DNA of 64,000 nt from positions 124,001-188,000 of the forward strand of contig NZ_VIQO01000030.1 in assembly GCF_007483665.1 (NCBI RefSeq). Direction: 5' to 3'. Source of the DNA: Catellatospora sichuanensis (GTDB taxonomy: Bacteria > Actinomycetota > Actinomycetes > Mycobacteriales > Micromonosporaceae). Positions 8,412-16,377 of the stretch are shown here, one piece after another (position 1 is the stretch's first letter; every line of letters begins with the position of its first letter). A program made the translations under genes and the position numbers. Under the pieces are notes generated by a model that was not told the origin of the DNA, made no database searches, and saw only the letters and a list, made by a program, of their open reading frames with translations.

Positions 8412-10526
8412 ATGCGCAGAAGGTTTCTGTCCCTGCTCACCGGCCTGGCCCTGGCGGTCGGGTCGGCGGCGCTGGCGCTGCCTGCCACGGCGCAGGCCGC
8501 GCCGCTGACCAAGGTGCTGGTCTTCTCCAAGACGGCCGGCTTCCGCCACTCCGCCATCCCCAACGGCATCGCCGCGATCCAGGCCCTGGGCACCGCCAAC
8601 GGCTTCACGGTCACCGCGACCGAGGACGCCAACCAGTTCACCACCGCCAACCTCGCGCAGTACCAGGCGGTCATCTGGCTGTCGACGACCGGCGACGTGC
8701 TCAACGCGACCCAGCAGACCGCGTTCCAGAGCTACATCGCCGCGGGCGGCGGCTACGTCGGCGTGCACGCCGCGGCCGACACCGAATACGACTGGGCCTG
8801 GTACGGCGGCCTCGTCGGGGCTTACTTCTCCTCGCACCCGGCGACCCAGCAGGCCACCATCCGGGTCGAGGACCGGTCCAACATCTCCACCTCGCACCTG
8901 CCGCCGACCTGGACGCGCACCGACGAGTGGTACAACTACCGCGCCAACCCGCGGGCCAACGTGAAGGTCCTCGCGAGCCTGATCGAGTCGTCGTACACCG
9001 GCGGCAGCATGGGCGACCACCCGATCACCTGGTGCCAGAACTACGGCGGCGGGCGCTCCTGGTACACCGGCCTCGGCCACACCGAGGAGACGTACACCGA
9101 CGCGAACTTCCGCACCATGCTGCTCGGCGGCATCCAGATCGCGGCCGGGTCCAAGCCCGCCGACTGCCGCCCGGAGACCGGCTACACCGCGATCTTCGAC
9201 GGGACGCAGAACAGCCTCAACCAGTGGCGCATGGCCGGACCCGGCGGGTTCACCCTGGCCAATGAGACGCTGACCTCGTTCGGCGGCATGGGCCTGCTGT
9301 GGTTCCCGGTGCGCACCTACAGCAACTACTCGCTGAAGGTCGACTGGATGATGCCGGGCGACGACAACGGCGGCGTGTTCATCGGCTTCCCGGACCCCCT
9401 CAACGACCCATGGGGCCCGGTCAACGCCGGACACGAGATCCAGATCGACGCCACCGACGCCGACCCGAGCCGCACCACCGGCAGCGTGTACAGCTTCCAG
9501 GCGCCCAACACCACCGCCCGCGCCGCCGCGCTCAACCCGCCGGGCCAGTGGAACACCTACGAGATCGGCCTGCACGGCCAGCGGGTCGAGATCTGGCTCA
9601 ACGGCGTGAAGATCAACGACTACAACAGCACCCGGGCCATCGCCAACGGCTACATCGGCGTGCAGAACGACGGCACCGGCGCGGACATCAACTACCGCAA
9701 CATCCGCATCAAGACCGACGGCAGCCAGCCGCCGGCCACCGATGTCGCCCAGGGCAAGCCGGTCACCGCCTCCAGCACCGAGGCCGGCGGCAACGTCGCG
9801 GCCAACGCCGTCGACGGCAACGCCGCCAGCCGGTGGAGCAGCCTGTACGCCGACCCGCAGTCGATCACGGTGGATCTCGGCCAGTCGCACAACCTGACCC
9901 GGGTCCGGCTGAACTGGGAGACCGCCTACGGCCGGGCGTACCAGCTCCAGACCTCGCCCGACAACAGCACCTGGACCACCGTGTACTCCACGACCACCGG
10001 CGACGGCGGCGTCGACGACGTGACCCTGACCGGCACCGGCCGCTACGTGCGCATGAACGGCACGCAGCGGGCCACCCAGTGGGGCTACTCGCTGTGGGAC
10101 CTCAACGTCTACGGCACCCCCGCAGGCACCGGGCCGGTCCTGCTGTCGCGCAACCGCCCGGTGACGGTGTCCAGCGTGGAGACCGGCAGCGCGCACAACG
10201 GCGCCAACGCCGTGGACGGCAACACCGGCACCCGCTGGGGCAGCGCCTACGCCGACCCGCAGTGGATCTCGGTCGACCTCGGCGCGTCGAAGGCGATCAG
10301 CCGGGTCCGGATCAGCTGGGAGGCGGCCTACGGCCGGGCGTACCAGATCCAGACCTCGCCCGACAACGCCACCTGGACCACCGTCCACTCGACCACCACG
10401 AGCGACGGCGGCATCGACGACGTGAACGTCACCGGCACCGGCCGCTACGTGCGCGTCAACGGCACCCAGCGCGCCCTCACCCAGTACGGCTACTCGATCT
10501 GGGAGCTCGACGTCTACGGAAATTGA
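8412..10526 (+). CDS. Secreted ThuA + DUF1080 (3-keto-disaccharide hydrolase) protein with two F5/8C domains
   Basis: A 704-residue exported protein; signal peptide about 1-29 (ATAQAAP). Residues about 32-245 are a ThuA-like domain (KVLVFSKTAGFRHSAI, GGGYVGVHAAADTEYDW, HPITW, GLGHTEETY). Residues about 256-437 are DUF1080, a jelly-roll fold whose studied members act on 3-keto-disaccharides (TAIFDGTQNSLNQWRMAG, GGVFIGFP, GHEIQIDA, GQWNTYEI). Two F5/8C domains (about 445-570 and 580-704) should bind glycan. Lying between two dehydrogenase-like proteins, it could cleave glycosides that have first been oxidised to keto-sugars; this is inference. The Shine-Dalgarno AAGGAG precedes ATG 8412. ThuA biochemistry is poorly defined, so each domain's reaction is uncertain. 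Confidence 0.83.
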   Translation: MRRRFLSLLTGLALAVGSAALALPATAQAAPLTKVLVFSKTAGFRHSAIPNGIAAIQALGTANGFTVTATEDANQFTTANLAQYQAVIWLSTTGDVLNATQQTAFQSYIAAGGGYVGVHAAADTEYDWAWYGGLVGAYFSSHPATQQATIRVEDRSNISTSHLPPTWTRTDEWYNYRANPRANVKVLASLIESSYTGGSMGDHPITWCQNYGGGRSWYTGLGHTEETYTDANFRTMLLGGIQIAAGSKPADCRPETGYTAIFDGTQNSLNQWRMAGPGGFTLANETLTSFGGMGLLWFPVRTYSNYSLKVDWMMPGDDNGGVFIGFPDPLNDPWGPVNAGHEIQIDATDADPSRTTGSVYSFQAPNTTARAAALNPPGQWNTYEIGLHGQRVEIWLNGVKINDYNSTRAIANGYIGVQNDGTGADINYRNIRIKTDGSQPPATDVAQGKPVTASSTEAGGNVAANAVDGNAASRWSSLYADPQSITVDLGQSHNLTRVRLNWETAYGRAYQLQTSPDNSTWTTVYSTTTGDGGVDDVTLTGTGRYVRMNGTQRATQWGYSLWDLNVYGTPAGTGPVLLSRNRPVTVSSVETGSAHNGANAVDGNTGTRWGSAYADPQWISVDLGASKAISRVRISWEAAYGRAYQIQTSPDNATWTTVHSTTTSDGGIDDVNVTGTGRYVRVNGTQRALTQYGYSIWELDVYGN

Positions 10527-10548
10527 TTGATCTTCAGTTCCGTCCCAT

Positions 10549-10578
10549 CCCCGGCGCGCACGCCCCTGCGCGCCGGGG
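10549..10578 (+). terminator. Intergenic hairpin
   Basis: A perfect 11-bp stem (CCCCGGCGCGC / GCGCGCCGGGG) with an 8-nt loop follows the ThuA/DUF1080 gene. It is similar in strength to the hairpins at 4757 and 8359. Confidence 0.65.
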
Positions 10579-10604
10579 CACCCCCACCCCCCGGAAGGAA
10601 GCCC

Positions 10605-13439
10605 ATGAGGAAGATCCCTCGATGGCGGCTGTGGTTCACCGCGGCCGCCACCCTCGCCGCGAGCGTCGCGGTGTCCGTCGCGGCGGGCGCGCCCGCCGCC
10701 CAGGCCGCCCCGATCCCGGCGGCCGACTACCAGCAGGTGTCCCTCGCGACCGGCTCGGCCGAGCTGGGCGAGCCGATGTCGCTGGCGGTGCTGCCCAACC
10801 GCTCGGTGATCCACACCGCCCGGGACGGCACGATCCGGGTCACCGACGTCAACGGCAACACCAAGCAGGCCGCCAAGCTGTCCGTGTACACCCATGACGA
10901 GGAGGGCCTGCAGGGCATCGCGGTCGACCCGAACTTCGCCACCAACCGCTACGTCTGGGTCTACTACTCGCCGCCGCTGACCACCCCCGGCGGCGACGCC
11001 CCGGTCACCGGCACCGCGGCGGACTTCGCGCCGTGGAAGGGGCACCTGCGGCTGTCCCGGTTCACCCTCAACGCAGACGACACCGTCAACGTCGGCAGCG
11101 AGCGCATCACACTGCAGGTCGACAACGACCGCGGGCAGTGCTGCCACGTGGGCGGTGACATCGACTTCGACGCCTCGGGCAACCTGTACCTGACCACCGG
11201 CGACGACACGAACCCGTTCGAGTCGGCCGGCTACAGCCCGATCGACGAGCGCACCAACCGCAACCCGCAGTTCGACGCGCAGCGGTCCTCGGCCAACACC
11301 AACGACCTGCGCGGCAAGCTGCTGCGTATCAAGCCGCAGGCCGACGGCAGCTACACCATCCCGTCGGGCAACCTGTTCGCGCCGGGCACCGCCAACACCC
11401 GGCCCGAGATCTACGCGATGGGTTTCCGCAACCCGTTCCGGATGAGCGTGGACAAGGCCACCGGCGTCGTCTACCTCGGCGACTACGGCCCGGACGCGGG
11501 CACCACCGATGCCAACCGCGGCCCCAACGGGCAGGTCGAGTTCAACCGGATCACCTCGGCGGGCAACTACGGCTGGCCGTACTGCACGGGCACCAACACC
11601 ACCAGCGAGACCTACAACGAGTGGAACTTCTCCACCAACGCCACCGGCGCGAAGTACAACTGCGGCGGCGGCGCGGCCAACAACTCGTTCCGCAACACCG
11701 GCCAGGCCACCCTGCCCGCCGCCCGGCCCAGCTGGATCCGCTACGGCGGCGACGCGGGCACCCCGCCGGAGTTCGGCGGCGGCTCCGAGTCGCCGATGGG
11801 CGGCCCGGTGTACCGGTTCAACGCGTCGTCGACCTCGACGGTGAAGTTCCCGCAGTCCATGGACGGGCGCTACTTCGCCGGTGAGTACGGCCGGCGCTGG
11901 ATCAAGGCGATCGCGGTCAACGGCGACGGCACGCCCGGCGAGATCTCGGCGTTCCCGTGGACCGGCACCCAGGTCATGGACATGGCGTTCGGCCCCGACG
12001 GGGCGCTGTACGTGCTCGACTACGGCACCGGCGCCAACAACCAGGGGCTGTTCCGGGTGGAGTACATCGGCGGCGGCAACCGCAGCCCGGTCGCGGTGGC
12101 CTCGGCGAACAGGACCTCCGGTCCGAGTCCGCTGACCATCAACTTCTCCTCGGCGGGCAGCTCCGACCCGGAGGGCGGGGCGCTGAGCTACCTGTGGACG
12201 TTCGGCGACGGCACCACGTCGACGGCGGCCAACCCGACCAAGACGTACAACACCAACGGCACGTACGCCCCGACCCTGCGGGTCACCGACCCGGGCGGCC
12301 TGTCCGGCACGGCGAGCCTGGTCGTCACGGTCGGCAACGCCGCCCCGACGATCAACCTGACCACCCCCGGCAACGGCCAGCTGTTCACCTTCGGCGACAC
12401 GGTGCCGTTCACGGTCACCGTCAGCGACCCGGAGGACGGCGCGATCAACTGCGCCCGGGTGACCGTGACCTACTCGCTCGGCCATGACAGCCACGCGCAC
12501 CAGATCACCTCGAAGACGGGCTGCACGGGCACCATCACCATCCCGGTCGACGGCGAGCACGACGCCGCGGCGAACATCTTCGGCGTCATCGACGCGGCCT
12601 ACACCGACAACGGCGGGCTGACCTCGCGCAGCACCCGCACCCTGCAGCCGAAGAAGCGCCAGGGTGAGCACTACGGCACGACCTCGGGCGTGCAGCCGGC
12701 CGACCACGCGGCGGCCGAGGGCGGGCGCACCGCCGGCTACATCGAGAACAACGACTGGATCGCGTACAACCCGTACATCGTGGGCAACGCGACGCAGTTC
12801 ACCGCGCGGGTCTCCTCGGCGGGCGCGGGCGGCACCATCGAGGTGCGCACCGGCTCGGCGACCGGCACCCTGCTCGGCACCGCCACCGTGCCGGTGACCG
12901 GCAGCTGGGAGACGTTCACCAACGTCACCGCCAACCTGGCCGGCGCGCCGTCCGGGACGACCACGCTCTACCTGGTGTTCAAGGGCGGCGCGGGCAACCT
13001 GTTCGACGTCGACTCGTTCACCTTCGCCACCGGCGCCCCGCCGGCCAGCCCCGTGGTCGCGTGGCGGGCCCGGGTCAACAGCCAGTACGTGACGGCGGCC
13101 AACGGCACCACCGCGCTGATCGCCAACTCCGCCACCGTCGGCGCCACGCAGCGGTACGACCTGGTCAGCCTGGGCGGCAGCAACTACGGCCTGCGTTCCA
13201 AGGCCAACAACATGTTCGTCTGCGCGGAGAACGGCGGCGCGGGCGCGCTGATCGCCAACCGGGCCTCGGCCGGGGCCTGGGAGACGTTCACGCTGGTCAA
13301 CAACTCCGACGGCAGCATCAGCCTGCGCGCGAACGTCAACGGGCTGTACGTGGTCGCCGAGAACAGCGGCGCCGCCGCGCTGATCGCCAACCGGACCGCC
13401 ATCGGCCCCTGGGAGAAGTTCGACCTCGTCACGCAGTGA
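10605..13439 (+). CDS. Secreted PQQ-type sugar dehydrogenase-like protein with PKD, CBM6 and fascin-like domains
   Basis: A 944-residue paralogue of the dehydrogenase at 5076. The signal peptide is residues 1-36. The propeller domain (about 40-490) has EEGLQGIAVDPNFATNRYVWVYYSP, NTNDLRGKLLRIKP, GFRNPFRMSVD and the shared CCH motif (GQCCHVGGDIDF). A PKD domain (about 495-580), an Ig-like segment and a CBM6-like domain (about 685-810) follow. Where the paralogue has F5/8C modules, this one ends in a fascin-like beta-trefoil (about 818-944). ATG 10605 is preceded by GGAAGGA. The next gene starts only 28 bp after its stop with no hairpin between, so it is probably co-transcribed with the GH99 gene. 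The oxidised substrate and cofactor are not provable from sequence. Confidence 0.82.
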   Translation: MRKIPRWRLWFTAAATLAASVAVSVAAGAPAAQAAPIPAADYQQVSLATGSAELGEPMSLAVLPNRSVIHTARDGTIRVTDVNGNTKQAAKLSVYTHDEEGLQGIAVDPNFATNRYVWVYYSPPLTTPGGDAPVTGTAADFAPWKGHLRLSRFTLNADDTVNVGSERITLQVDNDRGQCCHVGGDIDFDASGNLYLTTGDDTNPFESAGYSPIDERTNRNPQFDAQRSSANTNDLRGKLLRIKPQADGSYTIPSGNLFAPGTANTRPEIYAMGFRNPFRMSVDKATGVVYLGDYGPDAGTTDANRGPNGQVEFNRITSAGNYGWPYCTGTNTTSETYNEWNFSTNATGAKYNCGGGAANNSFRNTGQATLPAARPSWIRYGGDAGTPPEFGGGSESPMGGPVYRFNASSTSTVKFPQSMDGRYFAGEYGRRWIKAIAVNGDGTPGEISAFPWTGTQVMDMAFGPDGALYVLDYGTGANNQGLFRVEYIGGGNRSPVAVASANRTSGPSPLTINFSSAGSSDPEGGALSYLWTFGDGTTSTAANPTKTYNTNGTYAPTLRVTDPGGLSGTASLVVTVGNAAPTINLTTPGNGQLFTFGDTVPFTVTVSDPEDGAINCARVTVTYSLGHDSHAHQITSKTGCTGTITIPVDGEHDAAANIFGVIDAAYTDNGGLTSRSTRTLQPKKRQGEHYGTTSGVQPADHAAAEGGRTAGYIENNDWIAYNPYIVGNATQFTARVSSAGAGGTIEVRTGSATGTLLGTATVPVTGSWETFTNVTANLAGAPSGTTTLYLVFKGGAGNLFDVDSFTFATGAPPASPVVAWRARVNSQYVTAANGTTALIANSATVGATQRYDLVSLGGSNYGLRSKANNMFVCAENGGAGALIANRASAGAWETFTLVNNSDGSISLRANVNGLYVVAENSGAAALIANRTAIGPWEKFDLVTQ

Positions 13440-13467
13440 ACCTGATCGACCCGGAAGGGAAAAGATC

Positions 13468-14967
13468 ATGAAACGCATCAGGCGGACCTGGTCCGTCCTG
13501 CTGCCGGCCGTCGGGCTGGCGCTGGCGCTCGCGGGGACTCCCGCGGCGTCGGCGCCCCCGCCGGTGGCGGCACCCGTCACCGCGGCGGCGCAAGCGGCCG
13601 CCGCACCGCTGGCGTCCAACGTGCACATCTTCTACTACTCCTGGTACGGCAGCCCCGCCGTGAACGGCTCCTACCGGCACTGGCAGCAGGGCGGGTTCAC
13701 GCCACCCAACGCGGTCGGGGCCAACCTGTACCCGAAGCTCGGCGCGTACGACTCCGGCGACTACGCCGGGGCCGTCAACCAGCACATGGCCTGGATCGCC
13801 CAGGCCGGCGTCGGCGTGATCGTCTACAGCTGGTGGGGCCAGAACTCCTACGAGGACCGCCTGGTCCCCGGCGTGCTCAACGCCGCGAACCAGTACGGCA
13901 TCAAGGTCGCCTGGCACATGGAGCCCTATGCCGGGCGCACCGCCGCGTCCACCGTCGCCGACGTCAACTACCTCAACAGCCGGTACGGCTCGCACGCGGC
14001 GTACTACCGCGACGCCGCCCACGGCAACCGGCCCGCGTTCTACGTGTTCGAGAGCCTGCGCATCACCGACTGGGCCCCGATCGCGCCGCTGCGCAGCGGC
14101 AACATCATCCTGGCGCAGACGACCGACACCTCGAAGGTGGCCGGCTTCGGCGGGATGTACACCTACGACGCGATCGCCGGAGCGACCGCGCCGGGGTGGG
14201 CGAACGCCAACGCCTTCTGCAAGGCCAACGGCCTGATCTGGGCCCCGTCCGTGGGACCCGGCTACATCGACGACCGGGCGGTGCCGGGTAACACCACGCC
14301 CACGCTGGGGCGGGACAACGGGGCGACCTACGACCGCGAGTGGGGCAACGTGCTGGCCGCGGCCAACGGCGGCCCGCCGAGCTGGGTGTCGATCACCTCG
14401 TTCAACGAGTGGCACGAGGGCTCGGTCATCGAACCGGCGAGCGCCAACCCGCCCGCCGGCAACGGTTACCAGACCTACTCGGGCGCGTACGGCCTCACCG
14501 GCACCGCGGCCGAGACGGCCTACCTCACCCGCACGAAGTACTGGGTGGACCGCTACAACCCGCCGCCGCCCACGACCTCGACCGTGGTGAGCCTGCGCGC
14601 CCGCGTCAACAACCGGTACGTGGCGGCGGAGAACGCGGGCGCGGCCCCGCTCGTCGCCAACCGCACCGCCGTCGGCCCGTGGGAGCAGTTCGACCGCATC
14701 GACCTGGGCGGCGGCCTCATCGCGCTGCGCGCCCGGATCAACAGCCGGTTCGTGCACGCCGACAACGCCGCACCGCTGATCGCGAACGCGGCGGCGTCCG
14801 GCGCCTGGGAGACGTTCCGGGTGGTGGCCAACAGCGACGGCAGCGTCAGCCTGCTGGCCACCGCGAACAACCGCTACGTCTCAGCCGAGAACGCGGGCGC
14901 GGCGGCGCTCGTCGCCAACCGCACCGCCATCGGCGGATGGGAGAAGTTCGACATCATCCCCGGTTGA
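13468..14967 (+). CDS. Secreted GH99-like endo-alpha-mannosidase with fascin-like domain
   Basis: A 499-residue exported enzyme; signal region about 1-45. Residues about 50-365 are a GH99 (beta/alpha)8 barrel: HIFYYSWYGSP at the start of strand 1, then FNEWHEGSVIEPA (from residue 312), the family signature holding the two essential Glu residues (E314 and E317 here). Known GH99 enzymes cleave internal alpha-1,2-mannosidic bonds in high-mannose N-glycans or yeast-type alpha-mannan. A PPPP linker leads to a fascin-like beta-trefoil (about 373-499) closely resembling those on the glycosidase at 1608 and the dehydrogenase at 10605. GGAAGGG lies 5' of ATG 13468. This is the clearest clue to the cluster's substrate: an alpha-mannose-containing glycan. 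Confidence 0.87.
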   Translation: MKRIRRTWSVLLPAVGLALALAGTPAASAPPPVAAPVTAAAQAAAAPLASNVHIFYYSWYGSPAVNGSYRHWQQGGFTPPNAVGANLYPKLGAYDSGDYAGAVNQHMAWIAQAGVGVIVYSWWGQNSYEDRLVPGVLNAANQYGIKVAWHMEPYAGRTAASTVADVNYLNSRYGSHAAYYRDAAHGNRPAFYVFESLRITDWAPIAPLRSGNIILAQTTDTSKVAGFGGMYTYDAIAGATAPGWANANAFCKANGLIWAPSVGPGYIDDRAVPGNTTPTLGRDNGATYDREWGNVLAAANGGPPSWVSITSFNEWHEGSVIEPASANPPAGNGYQTYSGAYGLTGTAAETAYLTRTKYWVDRYNPPPPTTSTVVSLRARVNNRYVAAENAGAAPLVANRTAVGPWEQFDRIDLGGGLIALRARINSRFVHADNAAPLIANAAASGAWETFRVVANSDGSVSLLATANNRYVSAENAGAAALVANRTAIGGWEKFDIIPG

Positions 14968-14970
14968 CCC

Positions 14971-15008
14971 GGTGGGCGGACTGGAGGCCTCGACCCGGTC
15001 CGTCCACC
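14971..15008 (+). terminator. Hairpin ending the secreted-enzyme block
   Basis: GGTGGGCGGACTGG (14971-14984) pairs with 14995-15008 over 14 positions, allowing two G-T wobbles, around a 10-nt loop. It lies directly after the GH99 stop. Confidence 0.6.
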
Positions 15009-15064
15009 ACAGTGGACTTCGCCGTTCTCGCGGTTGTTACGCGAGGGCGGCGAAGCCTTGCGTA

Positions 15065-15166
15065 GAAAGCGTTTTCCTATTTCCATGTTCGATCAGGTCG
15101 TTACGGATGGGGGCTTGACTGCCGGTACGTGACCGAGTAAACATCTAGGAAATATCCTATAGGATT
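15065..15166 (+). promoter_or_regulatory. Importer promoter with two operator-like palindromes
   Basis: TTGACT (15115-15120) and TAAACA (15138-15143), spaced 17 bp, form a plausible promoter. Downstream, ATCCTATAGGAT (15154-15165) repeats the palindrome found before the glycosidase at 1608 and would block elongation or initiation if occupied. Upstream, GAAAGCGTTTTC (15065-15076) is an imperfect palindrome with a central CG, resembling LacI-family sites. No regulator gene is adjacent. The sequences are seen; the regulation is inferred. Confidence 0.6.
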
Positions 15167-15205
15167 TCGATAGCTCGAAGTGCCTGACTAGGGAAGGAAC
15201 TCGGC

Positions 15206-16255
15206 ATGAGGCCGTTTGTTCGACTGGGCTCCATCGTCGGCGTGCTCGCTGTGGTGATCGCGGCGTCGGCCTGCACCAAGAAGGAAGACACCCCCGCCGA
15301 CGGCGCGACGGCGCTCACCGCCGCGCAGGTGAAGGTGGCGCTGGTCCCCGGCGGCGCGCACCCGTACTTCCAGCCGTGGAAGGACGCCGGCGGCAAGGCC
15401 AAGACCGACTTCGCGTTCGGCGACGTCACCTTCAACGAGACCGCCGGCTGGGACCAGACCAAGCAGAACGACGTGCTCACCTCGCTGGCCGCCCAGGGCT
15501 ACAACGCCTTCGGCATCTTCGGTGTCGCGCCGGAGAGCATCAACTCCACCTTCGAGAACCTGAAGAAGCAGGGCTTCCACGTCGGCTCGCTGGCGTCCTG
15601 CCCGGCCGGCGACAAGAACCTGGCCGACTTCTGCCTGTCCACCGATGTGCAGGAGGCGGCGTACAAGGCGGCCAAGGCGGCCGTGGAGGCCATGGGCGGC
15701 GCGGGCAACCTGGTCCACCTGACCGGCAACAAGGTCGACTCCAACACCCAGCGCCGCATCGCCGGCGTGCAGAAGGCCGTCGACGAGACCGGCGGCAAGG
15801 TCAAGCTGCTGGACACCATCACCGACATCGACAAGGATCTGCAGACCGCGCAGAAGGCCGTCGCCGACCTGCTGGCCGCCAAGGGCAGCCAGGTCAACGC
15901 GATCGTCACCACCGCCTACAACCCGGCCGTGGCCGCGGCGGGCGGCGTGAAGCAGGCCAAGCTGCCGATCAAGGTGATCGCCATCGACGACGACCCGACC
16001 ATCATCGCGGGCATCAAGGCCGGCGAGGTCGCCGCGACCGTGCTGCAGAACCCGGTCGGCCAGGCCTACGTCGGTTCGTACGCACTGGTGAAGCTGTCCG
16101 AGGGCTGCACGATGGCCACCCCCGGTGTCATCATCGACTCCGGTTCCTTCGTGGTCACCACGGCCAACGTCGCCACCTACGACAACGACCGCGCGGCCAA
16201 GACCACCTCGCTCAAGTCCGACTTCGACACCAAGTACCTCACCTGCGCCAAGTAA
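15206..16255 (+). CDS. Sugar ABC transporter substrate-binding lipoprotein (ribose type)
   Basis: A 349-residue lipoprotein with signal peptide and lipobox ASAC (lipidated Cys23). The rest is a type-1 periplasmic binding fold: VALVPGGAHPYFQPWKDAG, a two-lobe organisation, and AIDDDPTIIAGIKAG near the hinge, as in ribose- or inositol-type binding proteins. It should capture a sugar at the outer face of the membrane and deliver it to the two permeases encoded next. ATG 15206 is preceded by GGGAAGGA. Its transcription start lies near an operator shared with the secreted glycosidase gene, so the ligand is probably a product of that enzyme set. The exact sugar is unknown. Confidence 0.88.
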   Translation: MRPFVRLGSIVGVLAVVIAASACTKKEDTPADGATALTAAQVKVALVPGGAHPYFQPWKDAGGKAKTDFAFGDVTFNETAGWDQTKQNDVLTSLAAQGYNAFGIFGVAPESINSTFENLKKQGFHVGSLASCPAGDKNLADFCLSTDVQEAAYKAAKAAVEAMGGAGNLVHLTGNKVDSNTQRRIAGVQKAVDETGGKVKLLDTITDIDKDLQTAQKAVADLLAAKGSQVNAIVTTAYNPAVAAAGGVKQAKLPIKVIAIDDDPTIIAGIKAGEVAATVLQNPVGQAYVGSYALVKLSEGCTMATPGVIIDSGSFVVTTANVATYDNDRAAKTTSLKSDFDTKYLTCAK

Positions 16256-16264
16256 GCCGCCGAG

Positions 16265-16337
16265 GGCCGGAGCGAGCCGTCTGAGCTCCGGCCACCGGCG
16301 ACGCGCCCCGGCCCCACCCCCACGCGGCCGGGGCGCG
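16265..16337 (+). terminator. Two hairpins between binding protein and permease
   Basis: A 9-bp stem (16265-16273 / 16285-16293) is followed by a 12-bp perfect stem (CGCGCCCCGGCC, 16302-16313, with 16326-16337) and TTCG. Hairpins here are common in ABC operons and let the binding protein be made in excess over membrane components by partial termination or 3' protection. Confidence 0.65.
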
Positions 16338-16377
16338 TTCGCGCCGATCGCGACGCGCCACACCCCCGGAGAGTGCA

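Noticed and set aside
7317-13628. Very long open frame (about 2100 codons) on the minus strand opposite the secreted enzymes
   Set aside because: It is an antisense by-product of the strong third-position GC bias of the real genes. Its translation is Arg/Val/Gly-rich low complexity, while the + strand encodes clear domains and signal peptides.
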